The notes beneath the pieces are model-generated. The model was given only the letters and a program-made list of their open reading frames with translations, had not been told where the DNA came from and ran no database searches. From Mesorhizobium hawassense (GTDB lineage: Bacteria; Pseudomonadota; Alphaproteobacteria; Rhizobiales; Rhizobiaceae), in assembly GCF_003289945.1 (NCBI RefSeq), contig NZ_QMBP01000020.1, positions 1-64,000 of the forward strand: DNA of 64,000 nucleotides. The letters run 5' to 3'. Of the stretch, positions 41,890 through 50,306 are shown piece by piece (the first letter of the stretch is position 1; every line of letters begins with the position of its first letter). The position numbers and the translations under genes were made by a program.

Positions 41890-43075
41890 ATACCGTCGGC
41901 GCCTGACGCCGCCGCAGCGCGCCTGACACGCGCACGCAGTCGCGGCCGGCATTCTTGGCTTCGTAGAGCGCGGCGTCGGCACGCCGCAAGAGATCGGCAA
42001 AACCCTCATCGGTGGCCAGTTCCGCCACGCCGAAGCTGGCGCTGCAGCGGTGATCGGCCGGCAGGCCCTCGATCGGCAAGGCGCCGAAGGCGTTGCGCGC
42101 ACCCTCGGCGAACAGCCGCGCCGCGGCAAGATTGGTGCCCGGCAGGATGATGGCGAACTCCTCGCCGCCGATACGGCCGGCGACATGATGTTCGGCGGCC
42201 GCTTCGCGCAGGAAGCCGGCGAAGGTCTCGATCACGCGGTCGCCGGAGGCATGGCCGTAGCTGTCGTTGATGCGCTTGAAATAGTCGAGATCGGCGATCA
42301 CCAGCGCGACCGGCACCCCACGCCGAACCGCGTCCCGCATAGCAAGGTCCGCGTGGCGTTCGAAGCCGCCGCGGTTGAACAGCCGCGACAAAGCGTCGGT
42401 TTCCGATTTCGAGGTCGCCTCGTCGAGCACGTCGCGCACCAGGACGGCCAAAGCAAGCAGCGCCAGCGCCAGCCCGAACACGGTGCCGAGCGACTGCGAC
42501 ACCAGCGCGTAGCTGGTCTGCACATAGGCCTGCGGATTGGCACCCCAGCCGCCCAGCGCGCCCGCGATGAGCGGCTTGGAGGCGAACTGCACGGCGCTGG
42601 CGCCGAGCACCAGCGCAAGCAGATGATCGAGCCGCGCAAGCCTTTGCCGCGAGGTGAGCACGATGCCGAGCGCGGCGAACTGCATGACGGCGTAGGGCAG
42701 TTGATAGGCCATCATGCGCGTCAGCGAATGGCGCGGCAGGTCCTGCACCAGATAGACGGCGACCGAGGCGACGACCAGGAAGCACAGCATCGGCGACCAG
42801 GGTGGCCGCACGCCATATTTGTGGGCGAGCCCGCCATTGAAGGCGATGGTCGCGCCGAGGAACACGGCGAAGGCGGCGACGACTGGCAGCCGGGCATCCG
42901 CGAAGGCGGGAATGCTGAATTCGATGGCGAAATAGGCCATGCCGAGCAGGTAGCTGAAGGCAAGCCAGCGCGCCGACACACGCCCGGTGTCGTAGACGGC
43001 AATCGCCATGAACGCCGCCGCCAGCAGCCCGGCGACGAGCAGGTTGATCATCAGTATGAAGTCGGCGCTGCCCAT
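41873..43075 (-). CDS. Membrane diguanylate cyclase (GGDEF)
   Basis: The 400-residue protein has about seven hydrophobic helices (residues about 1-210) and a C-terminal GGDEF domain with GRIGGEEFAIIL. The active-site Glu variant GGEEF is catalytically competent in the family. No RxxD inhibition site occurs 5 residues upstream, so c-di-GMP product inhibition by the I-site is not expected. The ATG at 43075 is preceded by AAGGAAG at good spacing. A second, related diguanylate cyclase lies next to it. Confidence 0.9.
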   Translation of the reverse strand: MGSADFILMINLLVAGLLAAAFMAIAVYDTGRVSARWLAFSYLLGMAYFAIEFSIPAFADARLPVVAAFAVFLGATIAFNGGLAHKYGVRPPWSPMLCFLVVASVAVYLVQDLPRHSLTRMMAYQLPYAVMQFAALGIVLTSRQRLARLDHLLALVLGASAVQFASKPLIAGALGGWGANPQAYVQTSYALVSQSLGTVFGLALALLALAVLVRDVLDEATSKSETDALSRLFNRGGFERHADLAMRDAVRRGVPVALVIADLDYFKRINDSYGHASGDRVIETFAGFLREAAAEHHVAGRIGGEEFAIILPGTNLAAARLFAEGARNAFGALPIEGLPADHRCSASFGVAELATDEGFADLLRRADAALYEAKNAGRDCVRVSGALRRRQAPTVFNGKG

Positions 43076-43223
43076 ATCTTCCTTCGTCGGACGTTCCGGA
43101 CAGAAAAGCATCGACGGGCGAAGAACAAGTTAATGCATGAGTTGCTTGGAGCAAGCCTGGAAAATCATGCAGTGCCGGCTCGGCGACTTCGCCGAAGCCC
43201 ACATCCGAGATTGTAGACTTGCC

Positions 43224-44420
43224 TCAGCCAACGGCGAGCGGTTCGGCGACGAACGTCGTTTCAGGCCTCTCATAGGAGAGCCGGACGCTGTCGCGGCCGT
43301 TCTGCTTGGCCTTGTAGAGCGCCTCGTCGGCGCGCCGCATCAACGGCATCAGCCCTTCCTTGCCGGTGCGGGCGGCAACCCCGAAGCTCGCGGTGACCTT
43401 GGTGCCGGGCGGCAGGCCGTCGACCGTGCCGGCCGAATAGAAGGCGCGGATCGCTTCGGCAAAGAGCCTTGCCGCCGCGAGGTCGCTGAGCGGCAGAAGC
43501 ACGGCGAACTCTTCGCCGCCGATGCGGCCGGCGGCTCCGCGCGCGCCGGTGGCGGCGCGCAGCTTGGCGGCGAAGTCGGCGATCACCCGGTCGCCGGCCT
43601 CATGCCCGTGCCGGTCGTTCAGCGCCTTGAAGTGATCGAGATCGGCCAGCACCAGCGCGACGGGAAATCCGGCCTTGCCGCACTGGTCGAGCAACTGGAT
43701 CGCGCGCTCCTCGAAGCCGCGGCGGTTGAGGATGCCGGAGAGCGGATCGGTGTGGGTTTCGGCCTTGAGCGTCCGCAATATGTCGAGCGCGGCCGCGGTG
43801 AACAGGCTGAGCGCGATCAACAGCGACAGAAGCGCCTGCGAGAGCAACGCGGTCGTCCAGTAGGACGAGCCGTAAAAGCCGTCATAGTTCCGGAACGGCC
43901 CGTGCGCGATGACCACGATCAGCGTGCGGGCGACGAAGTTCAGGCCGGAAAGCAGCGACAGGACGAACAGGATTTTTTCGGTCGGACCATTGTTGCGCAC
44001 GGTCCTGAGCTCGGCGGCGACCAGCAGGCTGAGGCCGCCGAAGCCGAAATTGACGCCAAGCACCCGCCAGGTGAGGTCCGGCTGGACGAACATGAACCAC
44101 AGGAAGGCGGCGAACCCGCCGCCGGTCATGATGGCGATGCCGACATAAGGCACGCGGCGCCCGTAGCGCGCGACGATCGCGCTGGAAAGGCAGCAGGCGG
44201 CAGTGGCGAAACAGATGTTGGAGACGAGCTTCGTCATCGCCAGGCCGATGGGAAGCGTGAAATACTGGAACAGGAAACCCGGCGCCAACAGGCAGTAGCT
44301 CGTCGCCAGCACCGCCAGATAGGGGCGATGGCGCTGATGGAACCACAACACGGCAAACGCGGCGCCAAGCGCCAGCGCTATCGTCGGATTGAGCAGCGCT
44401 ATGAGCAGACCGGTGTCCAA
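43224..44420 (-). CDS. Membrane diguanylate cyclase (GGDEF), second copy
   Basis: The 398-residue protein has several N-terminal membrane helices and a GGDEF domain with GRIGGEEFAVLL, followed by ALYKAKQNGRDSVRL. It synthesises c-di-GMP. As in the neighbouring gene the RxxD I-site is absent. The sensory regions of the two proteins differ, so the pair probably reads different signals. Both genes read on the minus strand, 148 bp apart. Confidence 0.9.
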   Translation of the reverse strand: MDTGLLIALLNPTIALALGAAFAVLWFHQRHRPYLAVLATSYCLLAPGFLFQYFTLPIGLAMTKLVSNICFATAACCLSSAIVARYGRRVPYVGIAIMTGGGFAAFLWFMFVQPDLTWRVLGVNFGFGGLSLLVAAELRTVRNNGPTEKILFVLSLLSGLNFVARTLIVVIAHGPFRNYDGFYGSSYWTTALLSQALLSLLIALSLFTAAALDILRTLKAETHTDPLSGILNRRGFEERAIQLLDQCGKAGFPVALVLADLDHFKALNDRHGHEAGDRVIADFAAKLRAATGARGAAGRIGGEEFAVLLPLSDLAAARLFAEAIRAFYSAGTVDGLPPGTKVTASFGVAARTGKEGLMPLMRRADEALYKAKQNGRDSVRLSYERPETTFVAEPLAVG

Positions 44421-44518
44421 AGGACTGCGACTTTCCCCAACTTACCCAAGGGGAGACAGTAATGTGGAAGCCCAAACAAGCGGTTAAGCGCGAGCCCACA
44501 AAGCGAGACATCGCGGGC

Positions 44519-44556
44519 AAAAAAGAAACCCCGGACCGCGTCGCGGCCCGGGGTTC
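44519..44556 (-). terminator. Intrinsic terminator of leuC
   Basis: On the minus strand AACCCCGGGCCGCG and CGCGGTCCGGGGTT form a GC-rich stem with an ACG loop and are followed by TCTTTTTTG. It is a strong intrinsic terminator 27 bp after the leuC stop. Confidence 0.9.
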
Positions 44557-44582
44557 CCGGAAGTCGTCTATGGCGACCTGGT

Positions 44583-45992
44583 CTATTTCCAGTCGCGGAT
44601 GTCGACGAAGTGGCCGGCGATAGCCGCCGCCGCCGCCATGGCCGGCGACACCAGATGGGTGCGGCCCTTGAAGCCCTGCCGGCCCTCGAAATTGCGGTTC
44701 GAGGTCGAGGCGCAGCGTTCATGCGGCTTCAGCCGGTCGTCGTTCATGGCCAGGCACATCGAGCAGCCCGGTTCGCGCCAGTCGAAGCCGGCGGCGAGGA
44801 AGATCTTGTCGAGGCCCTCGGCCTCGGCCTGTTCCTTCACCAGGCCGGAGCCGGGCACGATCATGGCGTTGACGCGCGGATTGACCTTCTTGCCCTCGAC
44901 CACCTTGGCGGCGGCGCGCAGGTCCTCGATGCGGCCATTGGTGCACGAGCCGATGAACACGCGGTCGAGCTCGATGTCGGTGATCTTGGTCCCCGGCGTC
45001 AGCCCCATATAGTCGAGCGCGCGGATCTTCGAGCTGCGCTTGTTCTCGTCCGTGATCTCTTGCGGATTGGGCACGATGCCTTGCACCGAGACGACGTCCT
45101 CGGGCGAGGAGCCCCAGGAGACGATCGGCGGCAGTTTCTGCGCGTCGAGCACGACCACCTTGTCGAAATGCGCGCCTTCATCCGAATGCAACGTCTTCCA
45201 ATAGGCGAGTGCCGCGTCCCACGCCGCGCCCTTCGGCGCGCGCGGCTTGTCCTTGACATAGGCGAAGGTGGTCTCGTCCGGCGCGATCAGGCCGGCGCGA
45301 GCACCGCCCTCGATCGACATGTTGCAGATCGTCATGCGGCCTTCCATCGACAGCGAGCGGATCGCTTCGCCGGCATATTCGATGACGTAGCCGGTGCCGC
45401 CGGCGGTGCCGATCTCGCCGATGATGGCCAGGATGATGTCCTTGGCGGTGACGCCTTCCGGCAGCTGGCCGTCGACGCGCACCAGCATGTTCTTGGCCTT
45501 GCGCTGGATCAGCGTCTGCGTCGCCAGCACATGCTCGACCTCCGACGTGCCGATGCCGTGCGCCAATGCTCCAAAAGCACCATGCGTCGAGGTATGACTG
45601 TCCCCGCAGACGATGGTCATGCCGGGCAGCGTGAAACCCTGCTCCGGCCCGATGATGTGGACGATGCCTTGGCGGATATCGTTCTCGGAATAATATTCGA
45701 TGCCGAAATCCTTGGCGTTCTTGGCCAGCGCCTCGACCTGGATGCGGCTTTCCTCGTTCTTGATGCCGAACTTGCGTTCGGGCGAGGTCGACACGTTGTG
45801 GTCGACCACGGCCAGCGTCTTTTCCGGATGCCGAACTTTTCTGCCGCTCATGCGCAGGCCCTCGAAGGCCTGCGGGCTGGTGACCTCATGCACGAGGTGG
45901 CGGTCGATATAGAGCAAGCAGGTGCCGTCGTCCTGGCGGTCGACCGTATGGTCGTCGAAGATCTTGTCGTAGAGGGTGCGCGGTGCGCTCAT
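44583..45992 (-). CDS. leuC: 3-isopropylmalate dehydratase large subunit
   Basis: LeuC with LeuD isomerises 2- to 3-isopropylmalate in leucine synthesis. The 469-residue protein has the aconitase-type GDSHTSTHGAFGA, the [4Fe-4S]-binding GSCTNGR and GCSMC motifs, and the N-terminus MSAPRTLYDKIFDDH. It is full length. No leuD is in the window. The upstream 490 bp contain a repeat and a short ORF. Confidence 0.97.
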   Translation of the reverse strand: MSAPRTLYDKIFDDHTVDRQDDGTCLLYIDRHLVHEVTSPQAFEGLRMSGRKVRHPEKTLAVVDHNVSTSPERKFGIKNEESRIQVEALAKNAKDFGIEYYSENDIRQGIVHIIGPEQGFTLPGMTIVCGDSHTSTHGAFGALAHGIGTSEVEHVLATQTLIQRKAKNMLVRVDGQLPEGVTAKDIILAIIGEIGTAGGTGYVIEYAGEAIRSLSMEGRMTICNMSIEGGARAGLIAPDETTFAYVKDKPRAPKGAAWDAALAYWKTLHSDEGAHFDKVVVLDAQKLPPIVSWGSSPEDVVSVQGIVPNPQEITDENKRSSKIRALDYMGLTPGTKITDIELDRVFIGSCTNGRIEDLRAAAKVVEGKKVNPRVNAMIVPGSGLVKEQAEAEGLDKIFLAAGFDWREPGCSMCLAMNDDRLKPHERCASTSNRNFEGRQGFKGRTHLVSPAMAAAAAIAGHFVDIRDWK

Positions 45993-46058
45993 GTGCGTAA
46001 ATCCGTCGATACGAGAATGGGAAAAGCTGGCGCCGGCGGTCCAGCGCGACGACTGCGA

Positions 46059-46184
46059 TCAGTCGGCCTGGCTAAGTCGGCTGGTGAGCGCGCCACAGAC
46101 CCGCGCGGAGAAACGCGACGGCAGGCGCTTTCTGTCCTGCAGCACGAAACCCTTGTAGGCCGGATCGCTGAAAAGCTTCTCCAT
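46059..46184 (-). CDS. Possible small ORF upstream of leuC
   Basis: A 41-codon ORF begins MEKLFSDPAYKGFVLQDRK and ends before leuC. It has a balanced, protein-like composition, but no clear ribosome binding site and no Leu-run, so it is not an obvious attenuator leader peptide. Reported as low confidence. Confidence 0.25.
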   Translation of the reverse strand: MEKLFSDPAYKGFVLQDRKRLPSRFSARVCGALTSRLSQAD

Positions 46185-46239
46185 GGCGGGGTAGATAGCA
46201 ATGTTTTGGCTTTTCGGCAATTGCGGCTTGGCCGTGCGC

Positions 46240-46460
46240 CCTTCCTCTCCCCCGTCGATCGGGGGAGAGGTGTCGAGCGAAGCTCGACGGAGTGGGGGGT
46301 CGACCTGGCGCGGCCTTTGTTACTTCGACTGAGCAATGGCTCGGTTTGATCGGGGCTCTGGCGCGAGTTGTCAGCGGCGGCGCGTTTGTGGACCGCCTTC
46401 CCCCACTCCGTCGCTGCTTCGCAGCGCCACCTCTCCCCCCTCCGGAGGGAGAGGAAGGGA
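46240..46460. repeat. Mosaic repeat with paired CTCTCCC hairpins
   Basis: The left arm (CTTCCTCTCCCCCG, a GGGGGAGAGG hairpin, and CGACGGAGTGGGG) is an inverted copy of the right arm (CCCCACTCCGTCG, a CCACCTCTCCCC hairpin, and GGGAGAGGAAGG). Each arm has its own stem-loop. Similar elements are widespread in rhizobial genomes. Confidence 0.75.
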
Positions 46461-46482
46461 GCCGAGGTCGGGAACTAGCAGC

Positions 46483-47118
46483 TCACACCACCTCGAACAC
46501 GAACGTCTTCACCAACGCTTCCGGATCGCCGATGGCGTAGCAGCGGAACCACGGGCTTTGCTCGACCAGGCGCCATTTCCCCGCGCGCTCCAGCTCGTCA
46601 AACACAGCTTGAAAACCGCCGCTCTCGAAAACCTGGTCGCGCACGGTGAAGATGGCGTGGCCGCCTTGCTTCGTGATGCGCACCAGCTCGTGCAGACCGG
46701 CAGCCGGCGCATGGCCGATAGTGAAGACACCGGTCGAGAAGAATGCGCGGAAATGACGGTCGGGCCAGGGCAGCGGCCCGCCGAGCATCGCCTTCTTTAG
46801 CTCGCCATAGGCATTGCGGCTGCCGGCGAGCTTCAGCATGTCGTCGGAAAGATCGAGCCCGGCGATGTCGCCATACCCCAGCGCCTTCAGTGACGGCCCC
46901 GACAGCCCCGTGCCGCAGCCGGCGTCGAGCAGCGGGCCTTCGCCGGTTGGCACATGCCGCGCCACCCAGGCGGTGATCAGGAACGGCAGCAGGTAGCCGA
47001 GCGAGGCGGTCTCGCTGTCGTAGGTCGCCGCCCAGTCGGCATAGGCCTTGGCCAGCCCTTCCGGCGTATCGGCCGTGTAGACGGAGTCCAGCGCCGCATT
47101 GGCCTTGTCGAAATTCAT
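46483..47118 (-). CDS. Class I SAM-dependent methyltransferase
   Basis: The 211-residue protein has the SAM motif PLLDAGCGTGLSGPSL, then GLDLSDDMLKLAG. The N-terminal YTADTPEGLAKAYADWAATYDSE pattern is that of the Williams-Beuren-region-type methyltransferases of unknown substrate. It starts 58 bp after the permease gene, so it may be cotranscribed with the ABC genes. Confidence 0.85.
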   Translation of the reverse strand: MNFDKANAALDSVYTADTPEGLAKAYADWAATYDSETASLGYLLPFLITAWVARHVPTGEGPLLDAGCGTGLSGPSLKALGYGDIAGLDLSDDMLKLAGSRNAYGELKKAMLGGPLPWPDRHFRAFFSTGVFTIGHAPAAGLHELVRITKQGGHAIFTVRDQVFESGGFQAVFDELERAGKWRLVEQSPWFRCYAIGDPEALVKTFVFEVV

Positions 47119-47176
47119 GGGGCGTCTCCTCCGCGATGTTCAGCGGAAGGATCGTAGCGTGGACTTTGCCAGCCGG

Positions 47177-47989
47177 CTATTCCTGATGCTGCCGGCGCAG
47201 CCGCTGCTCCAGCGCCCGCAACGCCAGCGACAGGCCGACGGTGAGGATCAGGTAGATATAGGCGACGATCGAGTAGGTCTCGAAGAAGCGGAACGAGCCC
47301 GCCGCATAGACCTTGCCGATCTGGGTGATGTCGGCGACGCCGAGCACCGAGACCAAGGAGGAATCCTTGACCATGGCGACGAAGTCGTTGCCGAGTGGCG
47401 GCAGGATGGTGCGGATCGCCTGCGGGAACACGATCAGCCGAAAGCGCTGCACGCGGCCCAGCCCGAGCGCCTTGGCGGCCTCGATCTGGCCCCGCTCGAC
47501 CGACTGGATGCCGGCGCGGAACACTTCCGAGATGAAGGCCGAATAGCCGATGGTCAGCGCCATGATGGCGCGCCACAGAAGCGAGACGTCGCGCACCAGC
47601 AGTTCGCCGATGAGCCCGGCGCTCTGCAGCGGCGCGGTCAGCGCATTCCAGGCCGCGACAAAGGCCGGCGCGCCGGCAAAGGCGATCCAGAACAACAGCA
47701 CCAGGATCGGCACGCCGCGGATGATCTCGACATAGAAGCGCGCGATCTGGCGCAGCCACTGCGATCCCGACAGCGCCATCAGCGCGATGCCGAGCCCGAG
47801 CGCCGAGGCCAGCGCGAAGGCGACCGCAGTGACGAAGATGGTGATGCCGATTCCCTTGGCGACGGTGGCGAAGACCTGCGCGTAGAGATCGCTGGACGCG
47901 ATGGCGAGGGCGGCCGCGAGCGCAAGGACGAGCGCCGCGGCAAGCCACCAGGGGAATTCGGGCTTGGTGGTGGATGATGTGGCGGCCAT
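47177..47989 (-). CDS. Polar amino-acid ABC transporter permease
   Basis: The 270-residue protein has five or so membrane helices and the EAA-type motif QIEAAKALGLGR of the HisMQ family; this site contacts the ATPase. The permease and the binding protein at 48.2 kb form an amino-acid uptake system. No ATPase gene lies between them or after the permease in this window, so it is either encoded elsewhere or shared. Confidence 0.9.
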   Translation of the reverse strand: MAATSSTTKPEFPWWLAAALVLALAAALAIASSDLYAQVFATVAKGIGITIFVTAVAFALASALGLGIALMALSGSQWLRQIARFYVEIIRGVPILVLLFWIAFAGAPAFVAAWNALTAPLQSAGLIGELLVRDVSLLWRAIMALTIGYSAFISEVFRAGIQSVERGQIEAAKALGLGRVQRFRLIVFPQAIRTILPPLGNDFVAMVKDSSLVSVLGVADITQIGKVYAAGSFRFFETYSIVAYIYLILTVGLSLALRALEQRLRRQHQE

Positions 47990-48032
47990 TAGGCGGTTTC
48001 GCCTGACAGGAAGTCCCGAAAGGGCAGTGCCC

Positions 48033-48196
48033 GGGCCCCCCTCTCTGGCCTGCCGGCCATCTCCCCCTCAAGGGGGGAGATCGAGCGTCGCATTGGCCTT
48101 CGCCAATCACCAACGTTGAATGAAGAGCACCGTCGGTCGAGTTGCCAATCTCCCCCCTTGAGGGGGAGATGCCCGGCAGGGCAGAGAGGAGGGCCT
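48033..48196. repeat. RIME-like intergenic mosaic element, copy 2
   Basis: Left arm GGCCTGCCGGCCATCTCCCC and right arm GGGGGAGATGCCCGGCAGG are inverted copies, each with a CTCCCC/GGGGAG hairpin. It is inserted between the binding-protein gene and the permease gene. Close relative of the copy at 35 kb. Confidence 0.8.
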
Positions 48197-48250
48197 TGGC
48201 GCAATGTCAGCGCGATTTCCTGCAAACCCACTGCGCTTACCAAGACGAGC

Positions 48251-49048
48251 CTACTGCCCCATCTTATAGTCGAGGAACCACTTCTTGTTGAGCTTGTCGA
48301 AAGTGCCATCGGCCTTGAGCGCGGCGATCGCGGCGTTGACCGGTTTCACCAGGTCCGAGCCCTTCGGGAAGATAAAGCCGAAATCCTCGGTGCCGAGCGG
48401 CCCGCCGATCAGCTTCAGCTTGCCTTCGGAGGCATCGACATAGCCCTGGCCGGCGGTGCCGTCGGTCAGCACCACGTCGACGTCGCCCGTTTTCAGCGCC
48501 TGCACGGTCGCGCCGAACGTCTCGAACAGTTTTATGCGCGGGTTCTGCTCGTTGCCGTCGAGCACGCTGTAGACGGCGGTGTAGAAGGGCGTGGTGCCGG
48601 GCTGGGCGCCGATCAGCCCGTCCTTGAAGGCGCCGAAGCTCTTGGCGTCGGTGAAGCGGCTTTCGTCGCCGCGCACCAGCATGAACTGCTCCGAGCGCAT
48701 ATAGGGATCGGAAAAGTCGACCTTCTCCTTGCGGTCGTCCTTGATGGTGATGCCGGTCATGCCGATGTTGTACTGGTTGTCGGAAACCGCCTGGATCATC
48801 GCGTCCCAGGAGGTGTTCTGGTATTCGACCTTGAAATTCAGCCGTTTGGCGATCTCGTCCATCGCGTCATATTCCCAGCCGATCTGCTTGCCGGTCTTCT
48901 TGTCGATGAACTGCAGCGGCGGATAGGCATTCTCCGTCACCACCACGACCTTTTTGCCGCCGAGATCGGGCAAGTTGTCGGCGAGCGCGACGACAGGCGC
49001 GAGAAGGCAGGCCACCATGGCGGCCAGCAGCAATTTCGACTTGGTCAT
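48251..49048 (-). CDS. Periplasmic amino-acid-binding protein (ABC transporter)
   Basis: The 265-residue protein has a signal peptide (cleavage near ALADN, residue about 24) and the solute-binding protein family 3 core: ENAYPPLQFIDKKTGKQIGWEYDAMDEIAKRLN and FSDPYMRSEQFMLV. The ligand is probably a polar amino acid, inferred from the family. The start at 49048 is chosen because the signal peptide begins there. The 261-bp gap to the permease is largely a RIME-like element. Confidence 0.93.
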   Translation of the reverse strand: MTKSKLLLAAMVACLLAPVVALADNLPDLGGKKVVVVTENAYPPLQFIDKKTGKQIGWEYDAMDEIAKRLNFKVEYQNTSWDAMIQAVSDNQYNIGMTGITIKDDRKEKVDFSDPYMRSEQFMLVRGDESRFTDAKSFGAFKDGLIGAQPGTTPFYTAVYSVLDGNEQNPRIKLFETFGATVQALKTGDVDVVLTDGTAGQGYVDASEGKLKLIGGPLGTEDFGFIFPKGSDLVKPVNAAIAALKADGTFDKLNKKWFLDYKMGQ

Positions 49049-49217
49049 GACAAATCTCCGAAGGTGCGACCGCGCTGCAATTTTTGCGGCCTGGGAAAAA
49101 TCCGGCGCCGACTTTAACTTGCCGCAAGCGCCTTGCAAGCCGGTCCGCACCGCCGCGGCGCGCCAAGACGCAAATCAATGCTCTTCGGGGATGGTTTCGA
49201 GGATGACTGTGCCGCGA

Positions 49218-49718
49218 TCAGTCCTGACCGGCCGTAGCCTCACGCAGCCCGGCGACCAGCCGCGTCAGCGTGCCGTGCAGGGCCTTGAGCTCGGCCCGCT
49301 CCAGCGGCATGGCGCAGCTGAGCCCTTCCTGCACGTCCTTCATCTTCGCGCGCAGCGCCTCGCCCTTGGCGGTCGGCTCGACCAGCACCCGGCGCTCGTC
49401 GGCGGCATCGCGCCGGCGCGTCACGAGACCGCCCGCTTCCATGCGCTTGATCAGCGGCGTCAGCGTCGCCGAATCGAGACCCAAGGCCGCGCCAAGCTCG
49501 CCGATTGTGCTCGGCGAATGCTGCCACAGCGCCAGCATCGCCAGATATTGCGGATAAGTGAGGCCGAGCGGATCGAGCAGCGGCCGGTAGAGCTTGGTCA
49601 TCAGTCCGCTGGCCGAATAGAGCGCGAAGCAGAGCTGCTGGTCGAGGCGCGGCACGGCGATAGCCCCGGCGTCTGGCGCCGGGACTTGCTTGGTCATGGT
49701 TTCGGTTGTCGTCGTCAT
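49218..49718 (-). CDS. ohrR: MarR-family organic-hydroperoxide regulator OhrR
   Basis: The 166-residue protein has the MarR winged helix (YLAMLALWQHSPSTIGELGAALGLDSATLTPLIKRMEAGGLV) and an N-terminal Cys30 in LDQQLCFALYSAS, the redox-sensing cysteine of OhrR. Oxidation of that Cys releases OhrR from DNA. Its start overlaps the ohr stop by four bases, so the repressor is translated after its target in the same transcript. Confidence 0.94.
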   Translation of the reverse strand: MTTTTETMTKQVPAPDAGAIAVPRLDQQLCFALYSASGLMTKLYRPLLDPLGLTYPQYLAMLALWQHSPSTIGELGAALGLDSATLTPLIKRMEAGGLVTRRRDAADERRVLVEPTAKGEALRAKMKDVQEGLSCAMPLERAELKALHGTLTRLVAGLREATAGQD

Positions 49719-50149
49719 ACTGCCTTTGCCGGAAGCGCCGTGGTGGACAACGCCACATCGATATTGCCCCGGATGGCGTTGGAATAGGGGCAGATCTTGT
49801 GCGCTTCCGATACAAGCGCCTCGGCGCCCGCCTGATCAAGCCCCTTGATCTCGGCCGCCAGCGCGACGCCGAGCCTGAAGCCGCCCTTGTCGTTCGGATA
49901 GAGGCTGACCGTGGAGGTGACTGAGGCATCTTGCAGCGGCAGCTTCTGCTGGCGCGCAATGAAGCGCACCGCGCTCTCGAAGCAGGCCGCATAGCCGACG
50001 GCGAAGAGCTGTTCGGGATTGGTGGCGCCGCCCTTGCCGCCGAGTTCCTTCGGCATTGCCAGATCGACCTTGAGCAGGCCGTCGCTGGTCTCGCCATGCC
50101 CGGCGCGGCCGCCGGTAACATGCGCCTTGGTGCTGTAAAGTGCCGACAT
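49715..50149 (-). CDS. ohr: Organic hydroperoxide reductase
   Basis: The 144-residue protein has the Ohr cysteines C56 in GYAACFESA and C120 in KICPYSNA, with NPEQLFAVGYAACF as the family motif. Ohr reduces fatty-acid and alkyl hydroperoxides with lipoyl-protein thiols. It is the first gene of the ohr-ohrR operon and lies downstream of the operator at 50168-50192. Confidence 0.95.
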   Translation of the reverse strand: MSALYSTKAHVTGGRAGHGETSDGLLKVDLAMPKELGGKGGATNPEQLFAVGYAACFESAVRFIARQQKLPLQDASVTSTVSLYPNDKGGFRLGVALAAEIKGLDQAGAEALVSEAHKICPYSNAIRGNIDVALSTTALPAKAV

Positions 50150-50167
50150 CTTCGTCTCCTTTTTGAT

Positions 50168-50192
50168 TTGTACACGATTATTTAGTGTACAA
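50168..50192. promoter_or_regulatory. OhrR operator
   Basis: TTGTACAC-N9-GTGTACAA is a perfect 8-bp inverted repeat 18 bp before the ohr start. Its position and symmetry fit a MarR-type operator. A further AT-rich half-site (ATTACTTGTCAA) follows. Confidence 0.75.
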
Positions 50193-50252
50193 GATAATTA
50201 CTTGTCAACGACGGCGAGGCGATTTTCCTGCAGCAAGCGATCACAGCTCGGT

Positions 50253-50285
50253 GAAAATGAAAAAGGCGGCCGAAGCCGCCTTTCC
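50253..50285 (-). terminator. Intrinsic terminator of rplS
   Basis: On the minus strand, GGCGGC-TTCG-GCCGCC is followed by TTTTTCATTTT. It lies 22 bp after the rplS stop and forms a strong intrinsic terminator. Confidence 0.9.
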
Positions 50286-50306
50286 AGAACCTGTCCCGCT
50301 GAAAGC

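Larger units (their letters stand above)
45993..46482. other. 490-bp intergenic region upstream of leuC
   Basis: Most of this stretch is non-coding. It holds a low-confidence 41-residue ORF on the minus strand at 46059-46184 and the mosaic repeat at 46240-46460. No promoter or riboswitch was recognised with confidence. Confidence 0.6.

Noticed and set aside
44610..46349. 579-codon open frame antisense to leuC and its upstream region
   Set aside because: leuC has complete Fe-S motifs, and the antisense frame has no plausible domain.
45993..46482. Riboswitch or T-box upstream of leuC
   Set aside because: No conserved core or Leu-run leader peptide was seen; the region is dominated by a mosaic repeat.
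47177..49048. Possible complete ABC operon including ATPase
   Set aside because: No Walker A ATPase frame is found between or beside the permease and binding-protein genes.
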